From: Halictus rubicundus | Taxonomy: Eukaryota > Arthropoda > Insecta > Hymenoptera > Halictidae | Reading direction: 5' to 3' | Length of the DNA stretch: 64,000 bases | Assembly (NCBI RefSeq): GCF_050948215.1 | Contig: NC_135149.1 | Location: 3,701,001-3,765,000, forward strand | Part shown: piece after piece, positions 1 to 11,439 of the stretch | Layout of the letters: each line of letters starts with the position of its first letter | How positions within the stretch are numbered: the first letter of the stretch is position 1 | Made by a program: the position numbers and the translations under genes | The notes under the pieces: model-generated | The model's database searches: none | Told to the model about the DNA's origin: nothing | What the model saw: the letters and a program-made list of their open reading frames with translations, nothing else

Positions 1-1658
1 CCGTTCGAATTACATATATTTGCAATGTAGTGGCCCGAGTGCGCGGACGGCCCTTTGTGGCTTAGAACGGCGACAAGACCGTACACTTGAGACTGCGGTG
101 GACACCTGACATACTCGGACATGTCGAGGATTTCCGGGAACTGTATAAAAGAGTTCAGCTTTCTTTTCTGACCGGCATCTCTATCAGAGCAACGTATAAA
201 ATTAATATAACGAATATTAGGATACGAGTACATTGAAGCAACGGTACTAACGAAGAGAACGAAGCGTCCAAATAGAATTTATACTTTTATAGTGGAGCAT
301 TCACAAAAGCGACACTCTCTTCCCTAGTATTGCAATTAGTATCGCAGCTCCAATGTACTCGCACCCTTAGGAAGTATAAAACATATCAAAGCGTAGATAT
401 GTACCTGTGGAAGACGAAACGCATCAATTGTATGTTCAAGGTTTCGGGTAGGGATTCCAAGCGTATAAATCGGCGCGCGTCCTTTTTATCGTTGCAGGTA
501 ACGCAATGATACTGATTCGCTCCAGTTAGGTGTTCCACGGACAAGTATTTCTCTATCGCCTCCTTGATGGTAGCCGCGAGCTGCAGATCCAGCTCGTAGA
601 AGGTGGTCGAGGTCGGGTATTCGGTGCCGCACTTGGAGCAGCTGCATCAGACATAAAGCCTCGGTTATTTAGGAGGTATTAGCTTCCATATCGGTCAGAT
701 CAGTTGATCGCACCAGTCACCGTAGCGAGCAACGTGTCCTACCATGTTCTCATCGTCAAGATCATCAGCATCATCATCGTTTAGGACAATTCTCATTTGT
801 TTTCCACTTCAGAAAACCCACCAATTGATATAGCTGTATTTCCCTTGTGTCAGCCTCTGCAACATCTGCCTCAGTGCCGCGTTTTGTTGCAGTTTCCCTT
901 CGATATGGCACAGCAGTAGCTTCGAGAACTCCTGCGCATCCTGCTGAGTTCTAGTGTCCAGAGACAACGCGACCGCGAGATTCATTGGGTCCAGTAGACG
1001 TCGATTTCCGAATTGCATCATAGCAAATATGTATTGCAACTGGCCGACCGCTGTCACCGGATGAAATGGTAGTCCCGCCATCTTGGTTTGACACACCGCC
1101 TCCTTTTCCTCTGGATCCTCTGTGATGTTCCACTTGTATATTATCCTCCTGTAAAAAATGTACAATTTCATTTTTGTCTTATTAAGATTTTCACAAGCAT
1201 TCTTACGAGTAGAGCGAACTCAAAGAAAGTATATACCTCATGTCTTCGTTGTGAAACCACATTTGAATTAAACTGTTCACATAGCAAGTAGCACCCAGAT
1301 TCTTTAAGCCCACATACTCTGTGGGGTCGCGTAATTCGGATAAAGAACTTTCTAAGGATGCTACTTCTACCAGTTGAGACTTCATATACTTTTCTTCACC
1401 TATGCCTGTTAGACATTGTGGATTATTTGTGCAGTTACGCCTGGAAAAGAAAAACACAATTATAAGGAGTGTTTATAAAAGGAACATAGCAAAAGAAATA
1501 TTTTTTTGGGATTGTACAACTTACTTGCAATTTTTACAAGCTTTCAAACCTATCCTATAGGCAGACTCTAGATGTACTTTCTTTATTTCTTCGGGTAAAA
1601 CACCTTCCACCCAAGCCCATGCTAGTTTATCTAAATCAATCTTCTTGCTTGGCGGCAT
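1..1658 (-). CDS. USP48: USP48-type ubiquitin carboxyl-terminal hydrolase, 5' part (3' end off the window)
   Basis: Cysteine protease that removes ubiquitin; vertebrate USP48 is nuclear and acts on histone H2A and NF-kB factors. Five exons can be joined in frame on the minus strand: 1658-1525, 1440-1237, 1148-822, 641-405 and 180-14, all with GT/AG borders (the last donor, at 13-12, is tentative). The start is the ATG at 1658-1656, which gives an N-terminus (LAWAWVEGV, HLESAYRIGL) collinear with animal USP48. The Cys box NLGATCYVNS puts the nucleophile near residue 97. QQDAQEFSKLL is the QQD box. CSKCG and CVTC resemble the paired zinc-binding Cys of the fingers. HSGHYIA is the His box near residue 351. 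About 356 codons are visible, roughly a third of the usual length. The first coding exon follows a TTTCAG acceptor, so a non-coding 5' exon probably lies upstream. The family assignment rests on recalled motifs, not on a search. Confidence 0.88.
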
Positions 1659-2719
1659 TCTTCTCTGAAATATAAGAGTGACATTCGTTAGTTATATATG
1701 GTAAAATGTTCCTACTACTCCTTGTATAAAATAATCAAAAAATTCCTTGAAAAGATTATCAATTTTTAAATAAAATTTGATCGTATTTATTCATGTGCCT
1801 ATTGTAATTCATGATCTCCAATTTCATAGCAAAAGATAAAATATTATTTTGATTCGATAAAAACCGTATTAAAGTGTCTAAATTTTTATCAAGACTCAGT
1901 TCTCGTAAGTTAATTTACTAACTATTGCACTTTGCATAAATATTTGCAGCTCAGTAGTGCAATGGTGCAACGTGAAAAAGCACGCGTTTCATTTCGCGCC
2001 ATGAGAGGATTACGATTCCGTTGGTAAAATAAAAACGTAACGAAAGTGGCACTCAATACAATTGATTCCAATAGATTTCTACGTTCGAAGATAACAATAA
2101 AAAAGAAATGACGGGCAGCATAGTTAATCGGTAAGAAATTGAAAACATATGAACAATCCAACACGCCTAAAAATCGTAAGCTGTATACCTGCACGAAGGT
2201 AGAATTCGTTGCTGATGTTCGAGGTTATGAGAAACGCCGCTTTTATTTTTACAACATTATATTCTTCCCCTACAACATTATCTGATTGTAAGGGAACACT
2301 TATCACGCTCGTGAAGCCAATTATCACTAGTATCTATCAATATTTTTTGTTCACAGGTAAAAAAAGTCACATAAAAACACTTTAACCGTCCGATGTACAC
2401 TGACCGCCATATGCAATTGGTTTCCCTCGATGCGCGCGTCGAATTAATCTCTAAATAATACAATATACGAAAAACTAATATAAAATCATATTTTACCCGT
2501 TTATCTCTAGTCTATAGTATAATGCAAGTATAATGCATTTATTTTTATATTTTTATTAATTTTTATCTCGATGTTCAACACCCTTATATGAAAATAATTT
2601 TTTTTCAAATTATCTTTATTATTTTTATATAAATTTTTAATACATATATCTCTAAGGGCATAAATTTGTATAAACTTCCGTGAAGTAGTAATTATTTAAG
2701 TGGTAAAACAGAGCTCAAA
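1659..2719. other. Intergenic region between divergent USP48 and MAD2L2
   Basis: About 1.06 kb of mostly A+T-rich sequence lies between two divergently transcribed genes and probably holds both promoters. Short minus-strand reading frames here have no recognisable domain. A donor-like CAG|GTATAC on the minus strand near 2186 could belong to a USP48 5' untranslated exon; this is only a suggestion. Confidence 0.5.
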
Positions 2720-3481
2720 ATGTCTCAAGACAAAATAGGTAAATAGAAAAGCTTGAGCAGTTGGAATTAATAAATTAATAATAAATAGTATTACTGACTG
2801 AAACTATTTGCAGTTGGTGTAGATATCTTGCTGGAATTTCTTGAGGTGTCATTCAATCACATATTGTACTTCAGAAATTTATATCCTAAAGAAATCTTCA
2901 GAAAAAAAAAGATCTACAGTACAGTGGTATATATTTCTGAGCATCCTGAGCTCAATGAGTACCTGAAACATGTTCTCAATGCTATTAGAGAGCTAGTCAA
3001 AGAAGATGAGCATAGTGTGAAGGCAGTAAATCTTGTTATTTACAACATAAAAAAGCAACCAATTGAGAAATTCACTTTCGATATTGTTAAGCTGCAAGCA
3101 AATAATACAGAGTGCGTATATTAAATAATAAATTGATAGTTAAGGCTTACTCAACATTCTGGTAATTTTTCCAGAGAAGACCCATACTATTTAAAAACAG
3201 AGGAGGCTCTTAGAACAATTTGTTTAAAATTGTCCATGTGTGAATCTTATCTGAAACCAGTGCCAGATGACGCAACTTTTTCTGTTGAGATTCAAACATA
3301 TGAAGCAGCCCATGTTGGTCTCAGCGAAAACCCAAACTGTGAAGATTTCCCATGGATCATCAATGAAGAAGTACCTGAAATGCCCGATACAAATTTATTA
3401 CCACTGAAAACCATTAAAACAGATTGTATGAATTTGCAAATGTATGTGATCGAAAGTGAACAGAATAAAAGAACTAACTAA
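2720..3481 (+). CDS. MAD2L2: MAD2L2 / REV7 (HORMA-domain DNA polymerase zeta subunit)
   Basis: Small HORMA-domain adaptor. In animals it bridges REV3 and REV1 in translesion synthesis and serves in shieldin at DNA ends. Three exons join in frame: 2720-2738, 2814-3111 and 3175-3481, with introns of 75 and 63 nt. The protein is about 207 residues, close to the human length of 211. Recognisable blocks are LLEFLEVSFNHILYFRNLYP, the HPELNEYL segment, the CEDFPWI motif, and LLPLKTIKTDCMNLQMYV at the C-terminus, which matches the safety-belt end of REV7. The start is the ATG at 2720; exon 1 encodes only MSQDKI plus one base, and the next codon is completed across the junction. The second donor (GTGCGT) is weak but keeps the frame. 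The gene is divergent to USP48 and looks complete. Confidence 0.93.
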
Positions 3482-3531
3482 TTGTACATTTAAAACTAAC
3501 TAAATTTTATATTATAAATTTTATATTAACC

Positions 3532-3537
3532 AATAAA
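3532..3537 (+). promoter_or_regulatory. Poly(A) signal AATAAA downstream of MAD2L2
   Basis: A canonical AATAAA lies 51 bp after the MAD2L2 stop codon, in A+T-rich sequence. Confidence 0.7.
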
Positions 3538-4207
3538 ATAAAAGCTCAGTGAAAAATGTTCTATTTTTATACCTCTCTCAGCAAGAAATTGCAAGAGCTC
3601 AATGTAAGATACTTCAGCTTCAATATTTCTTGCTAATTAAATGTGTTCTTTCATTTAAAAAATTGAACTAGGAACGTGGATTGCAACTCCAGAAAATAAA
3701 GAATCGTAGTGCCATCCTCCGCCGGAGATTAAAACTAAGAACCCAGCCATGGTACTTACCGTACGATGGCATAAACGCAAGCACAGACAAGGTGTAGAAG
3801 TAGACCAATCACTGTTACGTCCCGCGGTTGGTTACACGATGGTAAAGACGCTTCGCGATTTTACCGCGGAGAGACGCTTCAAAATTACAACCATTTGGCT
3901 CACTCGACTCGTACGTTCGAAGTCTAGCCGGGTCCACGGTTCCACATAAATATGTAGATATGCTACTCACCAACAGTCCTGGACAGATTGCAAGAAACAG
4001 AGGCAGATGGGGCAGCCGTGATCCCTCGGATTGGCTACGGAGAATGGGTCGGTGTCCTTGTCCCTCTTAGGTCGATCTCTCTCTCTCTCTCTCCCTGGAG
4101 ATTGGTCCTGATGCTGCGCGGCCGCGAGATGGTGCGGACGTTCGCCGAATGGATTGGATTGTTAGACACGAGAGGGCGAGATAACTGGCGTGATTAGTGT
4201 TTACAAC
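3538..4207. other. Non-coding interval with minus-strand splice-donor-like sites
   Basis: No convincing coding region. On the minus strand two good donor-like sites, TACG|GTAAGTAC near 3760 and GTTG|GTGAGTAG near 3970, follow moderately G+C-rich stretches. They could be non-coding first exons of USP48 or of an unseen gene, but nothing proves transcription. A short CT microsatellite lies near 4075-4092. Confidence 0.3.
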
Positions 4208-6180
4208 CAGAGAGGAATGAGAGTGCTCACGCCCGGGGTTTCGGCGTTCCCACTTTCGTGACATCGCCGCTTTAGCATGGCACAGAACCGGTCAGTCTTT
4301 CCTGGAACAGAACCGGTCAGTCTTTTAGCATGGCACAGAACCGGTCAGTCTTTTAGCATAAAACTGAACGCACATTATTTTTTTAACCAGGATCAGAACG
4401 TACAGCTTAATTGTTTTATATGAAATATGTAACTAACATGTAAATCTTGTGTACAAAATCTCTAATATTAATTGTAATGATACGTATTTTATTTTTTTTC
4501 CAAGTTTGTAGTTGCAAACTTTAGTTGTAAAAAATGGAAAATCCGGAAAAATTCGAACAAATAAAGATCTCATATCGAAGTTTAAAAGCGACCAACCTGA
4601 ATATTAATTTAATAATGAGCTATTGTCATCAACACTATCTTAAATTTTTTCATATATTTAGCTACTGTTATTATTAATTTAAAAAATTTTTCTTTCACGA
4701 ATAAATATTTTTCCACCTCAGCACCATAAGATTTTTACTAGATGACTTTAAAAACACATTAGAACTATTTTTAAATAATTTTACTCGAAAACATTCTAGT
4801 TTACTCTTTATTTCACCGTTCTACTAATTTTTTATGGGCTGCATTGCAGCTCTGTTTAACACTCCTTTACAACTCAATACCATGGTACCATCCATATTCA
4901 AGGAAGAACAATTTTTTGCGACGACCATTGAAAAAACAAAAGTGTTTCCTTCATTTCAGTCCTTTAGTGCGTTGGTGACGTAGCGCCCAGCACACCTACC
5001 TGTGTTCTGTGTAACATCTGGAGTTTTATGGTACGCTAACAATTGCTATTGACTCGCAAGCCAGACCGTACAAGCGAATGCATCCACAACTTCCAGAGAC
5101 CTGCCTCCAAAACTAATTAAAGGAAGGCTAGACATGCAGTGTGTACTATACTCCTCAAAAGAGGCGGATTCCAGTCGCTCGTGTTATAAACCTCATTCGA
5201 TACTTCATCGAAAGGGTGATCTTACATATTTCTGTAACAGTTCCAAGTGCATGCACTTTGTTCATGATACCCTCTTTGTAATTATTAAATTCAATTAAAT
5301 ATTAAGTAAATCTTTCACGGTGCTAACGGCCCTCGCAGAGATGGGCATTATTTGGGATAAAAAATTATTTAAATGAAAATTTGAATAAAAGATACTTTAT
5401 CTTTATTTGTTATTTGAAGGTTCGAATAAAAAAAAGCATCTTTATTGGACGAGTATCGGATAAATAATTTTATTCGTCGAGAATTTATCCGACGAATAAA
5501 GATAATTTTTTCTATTCGAAGCGGATTTATTCGAACTTCGAATAATTTTTTCATCTTTTATCTGTATCTTTTATTCGAAGGCTTCGAATAAATCTTGGAA
5601 TAACTTTTGCCGAGCGCCGAGCTTCAAAGACCCAGCAACGACGGACGACATACAATGTAAGCGAATGGAGAATCGCGCACGTATGAAAGTTTAAACTTTT
5701 AGATTTTTCAATATATCCTCATGAAATTGTGACGAGCGAATGGAGGGGATTTTCCTGATGAAAATGAGGTCAAATTCGAGTGTAATCGAACAAGTTTCAC
5801 TGATACCTAATTTTACGATAAAAAATACAATCTCATTAAAGACAGTCCAAATGATGTCGTGTTTGGACTCATTTCGATCGGAACAAGCTCTACAACTCAT
5901 TCGTCTTAACAATATTGTTCTGATTAAAAACATACAAGCATAAATTGCCAGTAATGCTCGATTCCCCATCTGCTTACATTGTAGGCCGTTGGTCGGTCGC
6001 TGGTCTTTGAAGTTCCGAGCTCGCAGAGTCGCGAGATATCGGTGTGAAACAACTACCAATCCAATTGCAAAACTTCATTGTTTTTCATGATATTTTTATG
6101 GGACTTGCGCCAACTAATTCGTGGCATTCTTCTGATTAAAATGACACTAAACACGGTACAAATTGGACTGTATTTAGCAT
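4208..6180 (+). repeat. Left arm of the palindrome
   Basis: 1973 bp. The tip holds three copies of a GAACCGGTCAGTC-centred unit at about 4283-4358. Around 5370-5600 it is rich in TTCGAATAAA-type repeats that the other arm largely lacks. Confidence 0.85.
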
Positions 6181-6320
6181 TTTTATCCGTAGATTTATTC
6201 GAAGGCTTCGATAATTTTTGCTATAACTTTTGCCAGCTCGACGAATAAACGGCGACGACGGCCGACGAGGACCGACGAGCGCCGAATGTCTAAGACCCAG
6301 CGACTGCCAAACGGCACACA
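6181..6320. other. Unpaired spacer of the palindrome
   Basis: 140 bp with no inverted partner. It includes a CG-rich stretch of CGACGA-like repeats (about 6240-6290) and no gene. Confidence 0.75.
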
Positions 6321-8334
6321 ATGCTAAATACAGTCCAATTTGTACCGTGTTTAGTGTCATTTTAATCAGAAGAATGCCACGAATTAGTTGGCGCAAGTCC
6401 CATAAAAAAATAATGAGAAATAAAGAAGTTTTGCAATTGGATTGGCAGTTGTTTCACGCCGATATCTCGCGACTCTACGAGCTCGGAACTTCAAAGACCA
6501 ACGACCGACCAACAACCTACAATGTAAGCAGATGGAGAATCCAGCATTATTGGCAATTTATGCTTTTATGTTTTTAATCAGAACAATATTGTTAAGACGA
6601 ATGAGTTGTAGAGCTTGTTCCGATCAAAATGAGTGCAAACACGACATCATTTGGACTGTCTTTAATGAGATTGTAATTTTTATCGTACCATTACGTATCA
6701 GTGAAACTTTACGTACGAAACATTACGTATCAGTTGAAACAGTGATTACACTCGAATTTGATCTCATTTTCATCAGGAAAATCCCCTCCATTCGCTCGTC
6801 ACAATTTTTTGAGGATATGTTGAAAAATCTAAAAGTTTAAACTTTCATTCGTGCGCGATTCTCCATCCGCTTACATTGTATGTCGTCTGTCTTCGCTGAG
6901 TCTTTGATGCTCGGCGCTCGGCAAAAGTTATTCGAAGATTTACATATTGGAAGCCTTCGAATAAAAGATATAGATAAAATGCCCAACTCTGGTCACAGGT
7001 GCCTTTTGGAAGGACAGCCCACCTGTTATCTAAACATTCTTTTAAAGTCCTTTTTTTACAGTCGCAGAGGAAGAAACGCTCTGTATTTTGGATTTCAAGT
7101 AATTGTAGACACTTGTATGATTCTGTTATATATACTACTTTGATAAAATTAGAAAATAAAAATTATGTGGCGTGTGTAATGTCGTACAAAGCAGTTTCAG
7201 ATGAATGATAATGTGTTCAGGAACTGTTACAGAAATATGTAAGATCACCCTGTCGATGAAGTATCGAATGCGGTTTATGACACGAGCGACTGGAATCCAC
7301 CTCTTTTGAGGAGTTTAGTACACACTGCATGTCTAGCCTTCCTTTAATTAGTTTTGGAGGCAGGTCTCTGGAAGTTGTGGATGCATTCGTTTGTATGGTC
7401 TGGCTTGCGACTCAATAGGGATTGTTAGCGTACCATAAAACTCCAGATGTGACACAGAACACAGGTAGGTGTGCTGGGCGCTACGTCACCAACGCACTAA
7501 AGGACTGAAATGAAGGAAACACTTTTATTTTTTCAATGATCGTCGCAAAAAATTGTTCTTCCTTGAATATGGATGGTACCATGGTATTGGGTTGTAAAGG
7601 GGTGTTAAACAGAGCTGCAATGCAGCCCATAAAAAATTAGTAGAACGGTGAAATAAAGAGTAAACTAGAATGTTTTCGAGTAAAATTATTTAAAAATAGT
7701 TCTAATGTGTTTTTAAAGTCATCTAGTAAAAATCTTATGGTGCTGAGGTGGAAAAAATATTTATTCATGAAAGAAATTTTTTTTTAATTAATAATAACAG
7801 TAGCTATATATATGAAAAAATTTAAGATAGTGTTGATGACAATAGCTCATTATTAAATTAATATTCAGTTTGGTCGCTTTTAAACTTCGATGTGAGATCT
7901 GTATTTGTTCGAATTTTTCCGGATTTTCCATTTTTTACAACTAAAGTTTGCAACTACAAACTTGGAAAAAAAAATAAAATACGTATCATTACAATTAATA
8001 TTATTCTTAATTTATATTAATTAGAGATTTTGTACACAAGATTTACATGTTAGTTACATATTTCATGTACAACAATTAAGCTGTACGTTCTAATCCTGGT
8101 TAAAAAAATAATGTGCGTTCAGTTTTATGCTAAAAGACTGACCGGTTCTGTCCCAGGAAAGACTGACCGGTTCTGTCCCAGGAAAGACTGACCGGTTCTG
8201 TGCCATGCTAAAAGACTGACCGGTTCTGTTCCAGGAAAGACTGACCGGTTCTGTGCCATGCTAAGGCTGAGCAGATGTCAGCACTATATCGGGAACGCCG
8301 AAAACCCGGGCGTGAGCACTCTCATTCCTCTCTG
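6321..8334 (-). repeat. Right arm of the palindrome
   Basis: 2014 bp, the reverse complement of 4208-6180 apart from indels. Its tip carries five GACTGACCGGTTC units (about 8133-8262) against three on the left, showing that the tandem unit changed number after the arms formed. Confidence 0.85.
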
Positions 8335-9084
8335 TTCTAACTCTCTTACTTTATGAACACGTGCTCTATCGCGTAGTCTTCTATCTCTCTCCTTTATCTC
8401 TTTCTATCCGTCCCTATGCTCTACAACGCGCGAAGCGCGGTAAAATTTGAATTAAAGAAATGCCATTTCTTCACATATATTTATTTATTTATAATTAATT
8501 TAAATATTTGAAACTTAGTGTTCTATCTCCTCTTTCAGTTATCTATCTAGATTTAAATTTATATATACCCTAGTCTTATTTTATAACTTTCAGAGTTTTT
8601 CCAAGTGCGAAATTATAAATTATTACTACTTAATTAAATATTCGAACTTATATTTTCCACTCTTAATTTGTCCCTGTCTATTTGTGTTTTCCCTGAAGAA
8701 ATTCTTATAAGTACGCAACTTAGCAATTTCTATACTTGCTATAGCTTCCTGCCCCTATATATCTCTCTATCCTGCTTTTTCCCTAAGACTGACTTTAGTT
8801 TTTTTCAGCTCGAATCTTTCTTTTCCGCAGAAATTTGCCCTTTTACTTGGTTTTCTACGGTGATGGGCGTTGAGGAGCTGCAGTAGTCCTTAACCCCCTC
8901 CCCCTCTTTCCTCTCAGGGTCCGCCTTTTAATATTATTATTTTATTTAAGTCGAGTCTGAGATATTTTTCTCTTTTTCTCGTCGTGCGGCTTACTGAATC
9001 GCCCCGGATTACCTCCTCCAGTTTAGAAATCTAATCTGCTTTTCTCAATTAATTTTTTTAGCTTCTAGGAGAGATAAAAGCCGA

Positions 9085-9136
9085 GTCGGCGAAGCCGACG
9101 AGGCGCAAAGTCGCCGCGATGCAGCGACTTCGCGCC
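9085..9136. repeat. Tandem pair of GC-rich hairpins
   Basis: GTCGGC-GAA-GCCGAC forms a perfect 6-bp stem at 9085-9099. GGCGCAAAGTCGC (9102-9114) pairs with GCGACTTCGCGCC (9124-9136) with one mismatch. They stand out from A+T-rich surroundings; function unknown. Confidence 0.6.
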
Positions 9137-9352
9137 GAGGAGGGGCCTAATCTTCCGGAACAAGTCTTAAATTCATCTGTGCGTCCTTCTCCTTCTTTTC
9201 GACCCCTTCCTTTTTTCTCCTAAAATCCTTCGTTTCCGAGAAAAAGCATCCTCCTGCTATTTCTAAGCACTTTTTGGAAATGTTTTCTTACTCCCTCCGG
9301 CCTCCTACGCCGTGACGTATTGCTTTAGCATCGACAATGCGGAGCCGCAAAA

Positions 9353-9378
9353 TTTTTTTTTTTTTTTTTTTTTTTTTT
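9353..9378 (-). other. Poly(dT) tract (possible minus-strand poly(A) tail)
   Basis: 26 consecutive T followed by CCCCC. Such a run often marks the 3' end of a retrotransposed sequence on the other strand, but no source sequence is recognised. Confidence 0.4.
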
Positions 9379-9627
9379 CCCCCGCTCAAAATTGGTAGCT
9401 ATTGATAAAATGTTGATATGAATATTAATGAACTATTGATGTGTGCACTGATATCACTCCCTACTATACCACTTTATTTTATTTTGTTTAGAAAATTATT
9501 AAGAAACACTGAGATTGTTCATTCCTCAATATTTCTACTCTACTCCACTCGCGGTTTATACAATATCAAAACTCTAACTTTCTTCTCTAATGACTTCCTA
9601 CAGAGAAGTTTCCTTACACACAATAGT

Positions 9628-11207
9628 CCTAACCCTAACCCTAAAAACTTAACCGTAACCAACAAAAACCTAACCGTACCTCCAATAAACCTAACCCTAA
9701 CCGTTCACACTAGCCCTAAAACCTATCCCTAATCCTAAAAGTTAACCCTAATTATCGAAAACCTAACCCTAACCCTAAAAAGTTAATCCTAACCACCGAC
9801 ACCCTAACCCTAACCTTCGAAAACCTAACTCTAACCATGGAAATCCTAACCCTACCCATGGAAAACCTAACCCTAACCACGGAAAATCTAATCCTAACGA
9901 TCGAAAACCTAACCATAACCATGGAAAACATAATCGTAACCTACGAAACCCTAACCCCAACCTTTCCAAAACTAACCCTAACCCAAACCCTGCAAAACTA
10001 ACCATAACCCTCCGAAAACTAACCCTAACCCCCTCCAAAAACCTAACCCTAACCTTCCGAAAAGTAACCCCAACCTTCAGAAAACTAAACCTAACTCTAC
10101 AAAAACTAACCCTAACCTTCAAAAAACTAACCCTAACTCTACAAAAGAAACCCTAACCCTTCAAAAACTAACCCAAACTCTACAAAACTAACCCTAACCT
10201 TCCAAAAACTAACCCTAACTCTACCAAAACCAACCCAACCTTCAGAAAACTAAACCTAACTCTACAAAAACTAACCCTAACCTTTCAAAAACTAACCCAA
10301 ACTCTACAAAACTAACCCTAACCCTCCAAAAACTAACCCTAACCCTCCAAAACCTAACCCCAACCTTCCCAAACTAGCCCTAACCCTCAAAACCTAACCC
10401 CAACCTCCAAAAACTAACCCTAACCTTCAAAAACTAACCCATACCTTCCAAAAACTAACCCCAACCCTCCGAAATCTAACCCTAACCCACCAAAACTTAA
10501 CCCTAACCCACCAAAACCTAGCCCCAACCTCCAAAAACTAACCCTAACCCTCCGAAAACTAACCCTAACCCACCAAAACCTAACCCTCCGAAAACTAACG
10601 CTAACCTTCAAAAACTAACCCCAAACTTCCAAAAACTAACCCCAACTCTCCGAAAACTAACCCAAACCCTCCAAAACCTAACCCTAACCCTCCGAAAACT
10701 AACCCCTACTTTCCCAAACTAACCCTAACCTTCAAAAACTAACCCGAACCCTCCGAAATCTAACCCTAACCCACCAAAACCTAACCCTAACCCTCCAAAA
10801 CCTAGCCCCAACCTCCAAAAACTAACCCTAACCCACCAAACCTAACCCTAACCCTCCGAAAACTAACCCTAACCTTCAAAAACTAACCCTAACCCTCCGA
10901 AATCTAACCCCAACCCTCCAAAACCTAGCCCCAACCTCCAAAAACTAACCCTAACCCACCAAACCTAACCCTAACCCTCCGAAAACCAACCCCAACTTTC
11001 CCAAACTAACCCTAACCTTCAAAAAACTAACCCTAACCCTCCGAAATCTAACCCCAACCCACCAAAACCTAACCCTAACCCTCCAAAACCTAGCCCCAAC
11101 CTCCAAAAACTAACCCTAACCCACCAAAACCTAACCCTAACCCTCCGGAAACTAACCCCAACCCTCCAAAACCAACCCCACCCCCCAAAACTAACCCTAA
11201 CCCTCAG
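9628..11207. repeat. Degenerate C-strand telomeric satellite (CCCTAA-derived, about 21-bp unit)
   Basis: Starts as CCTAACCCTAACCC with many variants. From about 10000 it settles into a roughly 21-22 bp unit of the form CTAACCCTAACC plus CTCCAAAAA or variants (CTTCAAAAA, CCACCAAAA). A longer block pattern of about 150 bp recurs near 10750-11150. The orientation is opposite to all other telomeric DNA in the window. It reads as old interstitial telomeric sequence that was then amplified as a satellite. Confidence 0.85.
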
Positions 11208-11211
11208 AAAA

Positions 11212-11437
11212 GGTTAGGGTTAGGGTTAGGGTTAGGGTTAGGGTTAGGGTTAGGGTTAGGGTTAGGGTTAGGGTTAGGGTTAGGGTTAGGGTTAGGGTTA
11301 GGGTTAGGGTTAGGGTTAGGGTTAGGGTTAGGGTTAGGGTTAGGGTTAGGGTTAGGGTTAGGGTTAGGGTTAGGGTTAGGGTTAGGGTTAGGGTTAGGGT
11401 TAGGGTTAGGGTTAGGGTTAGGGTTAGGGTTAGGGTT
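11212..11437 (+). repeat. Perfect TTAGGG array 1
   Basis: 226 bp of uninterrupted TTAGGG following an orientation switch from CCCTAA, directly upstream of element A. Confidence 0.97.
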
Positions 11438-11439
11438 GG

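Larger units (their letters stand above)
4208..8334. repeat. 4.1-kb near-perfect palindrome (long foldback element)
   Basis: Outer arms begin with CAGAGAGGAATGAG at 4208 and end with its reverse complement at 8334. The innermost paired sequence ends at 6180 and resumes at 6321. The arms carry substitutions and unequal indels, so this is not a simple mirrored assembly artefact: the segment about 5250-5590 on the left has no counterpart at about 6930-7220 on the right, and there is an insertion near 6690-6735. I see no transposase and no clear target-site duplication. Mirrored frames at 5691-6059 (minus) and 6442-6840 (plus) encode related peptides only because of the symmetry. It could be a foldback or large MITE-like transposon, or an inverted duplication. 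Confidence 0.9.
8335..9627. other. Gene-free stretch between palindrome and telomere-like DNA
   Basis: Pyrimidine-rich, A+T-rich sequence with no supported reading frame. It contains a pair of strong hairpins near 9085-9136 and a run of 26 T at 9353-9378. The T run could be the poly(A) tail of a minus-strand retro-insertion, but no body could be recognised. Confidence 0.5.

Noticed and set aside
5691..6840. Mirrored 122- and 132-residue frames in the palindrome as a gene pair
   Set aside because: They are similar only because the arms are inverted copies; no known domain, and the frames carry different indels.
11208..11212. Telomere-to-telomere chromosome fusion point
   Set aside because: A fusion gives TTAGGG followed by CCCTAA; here the order is reversed.
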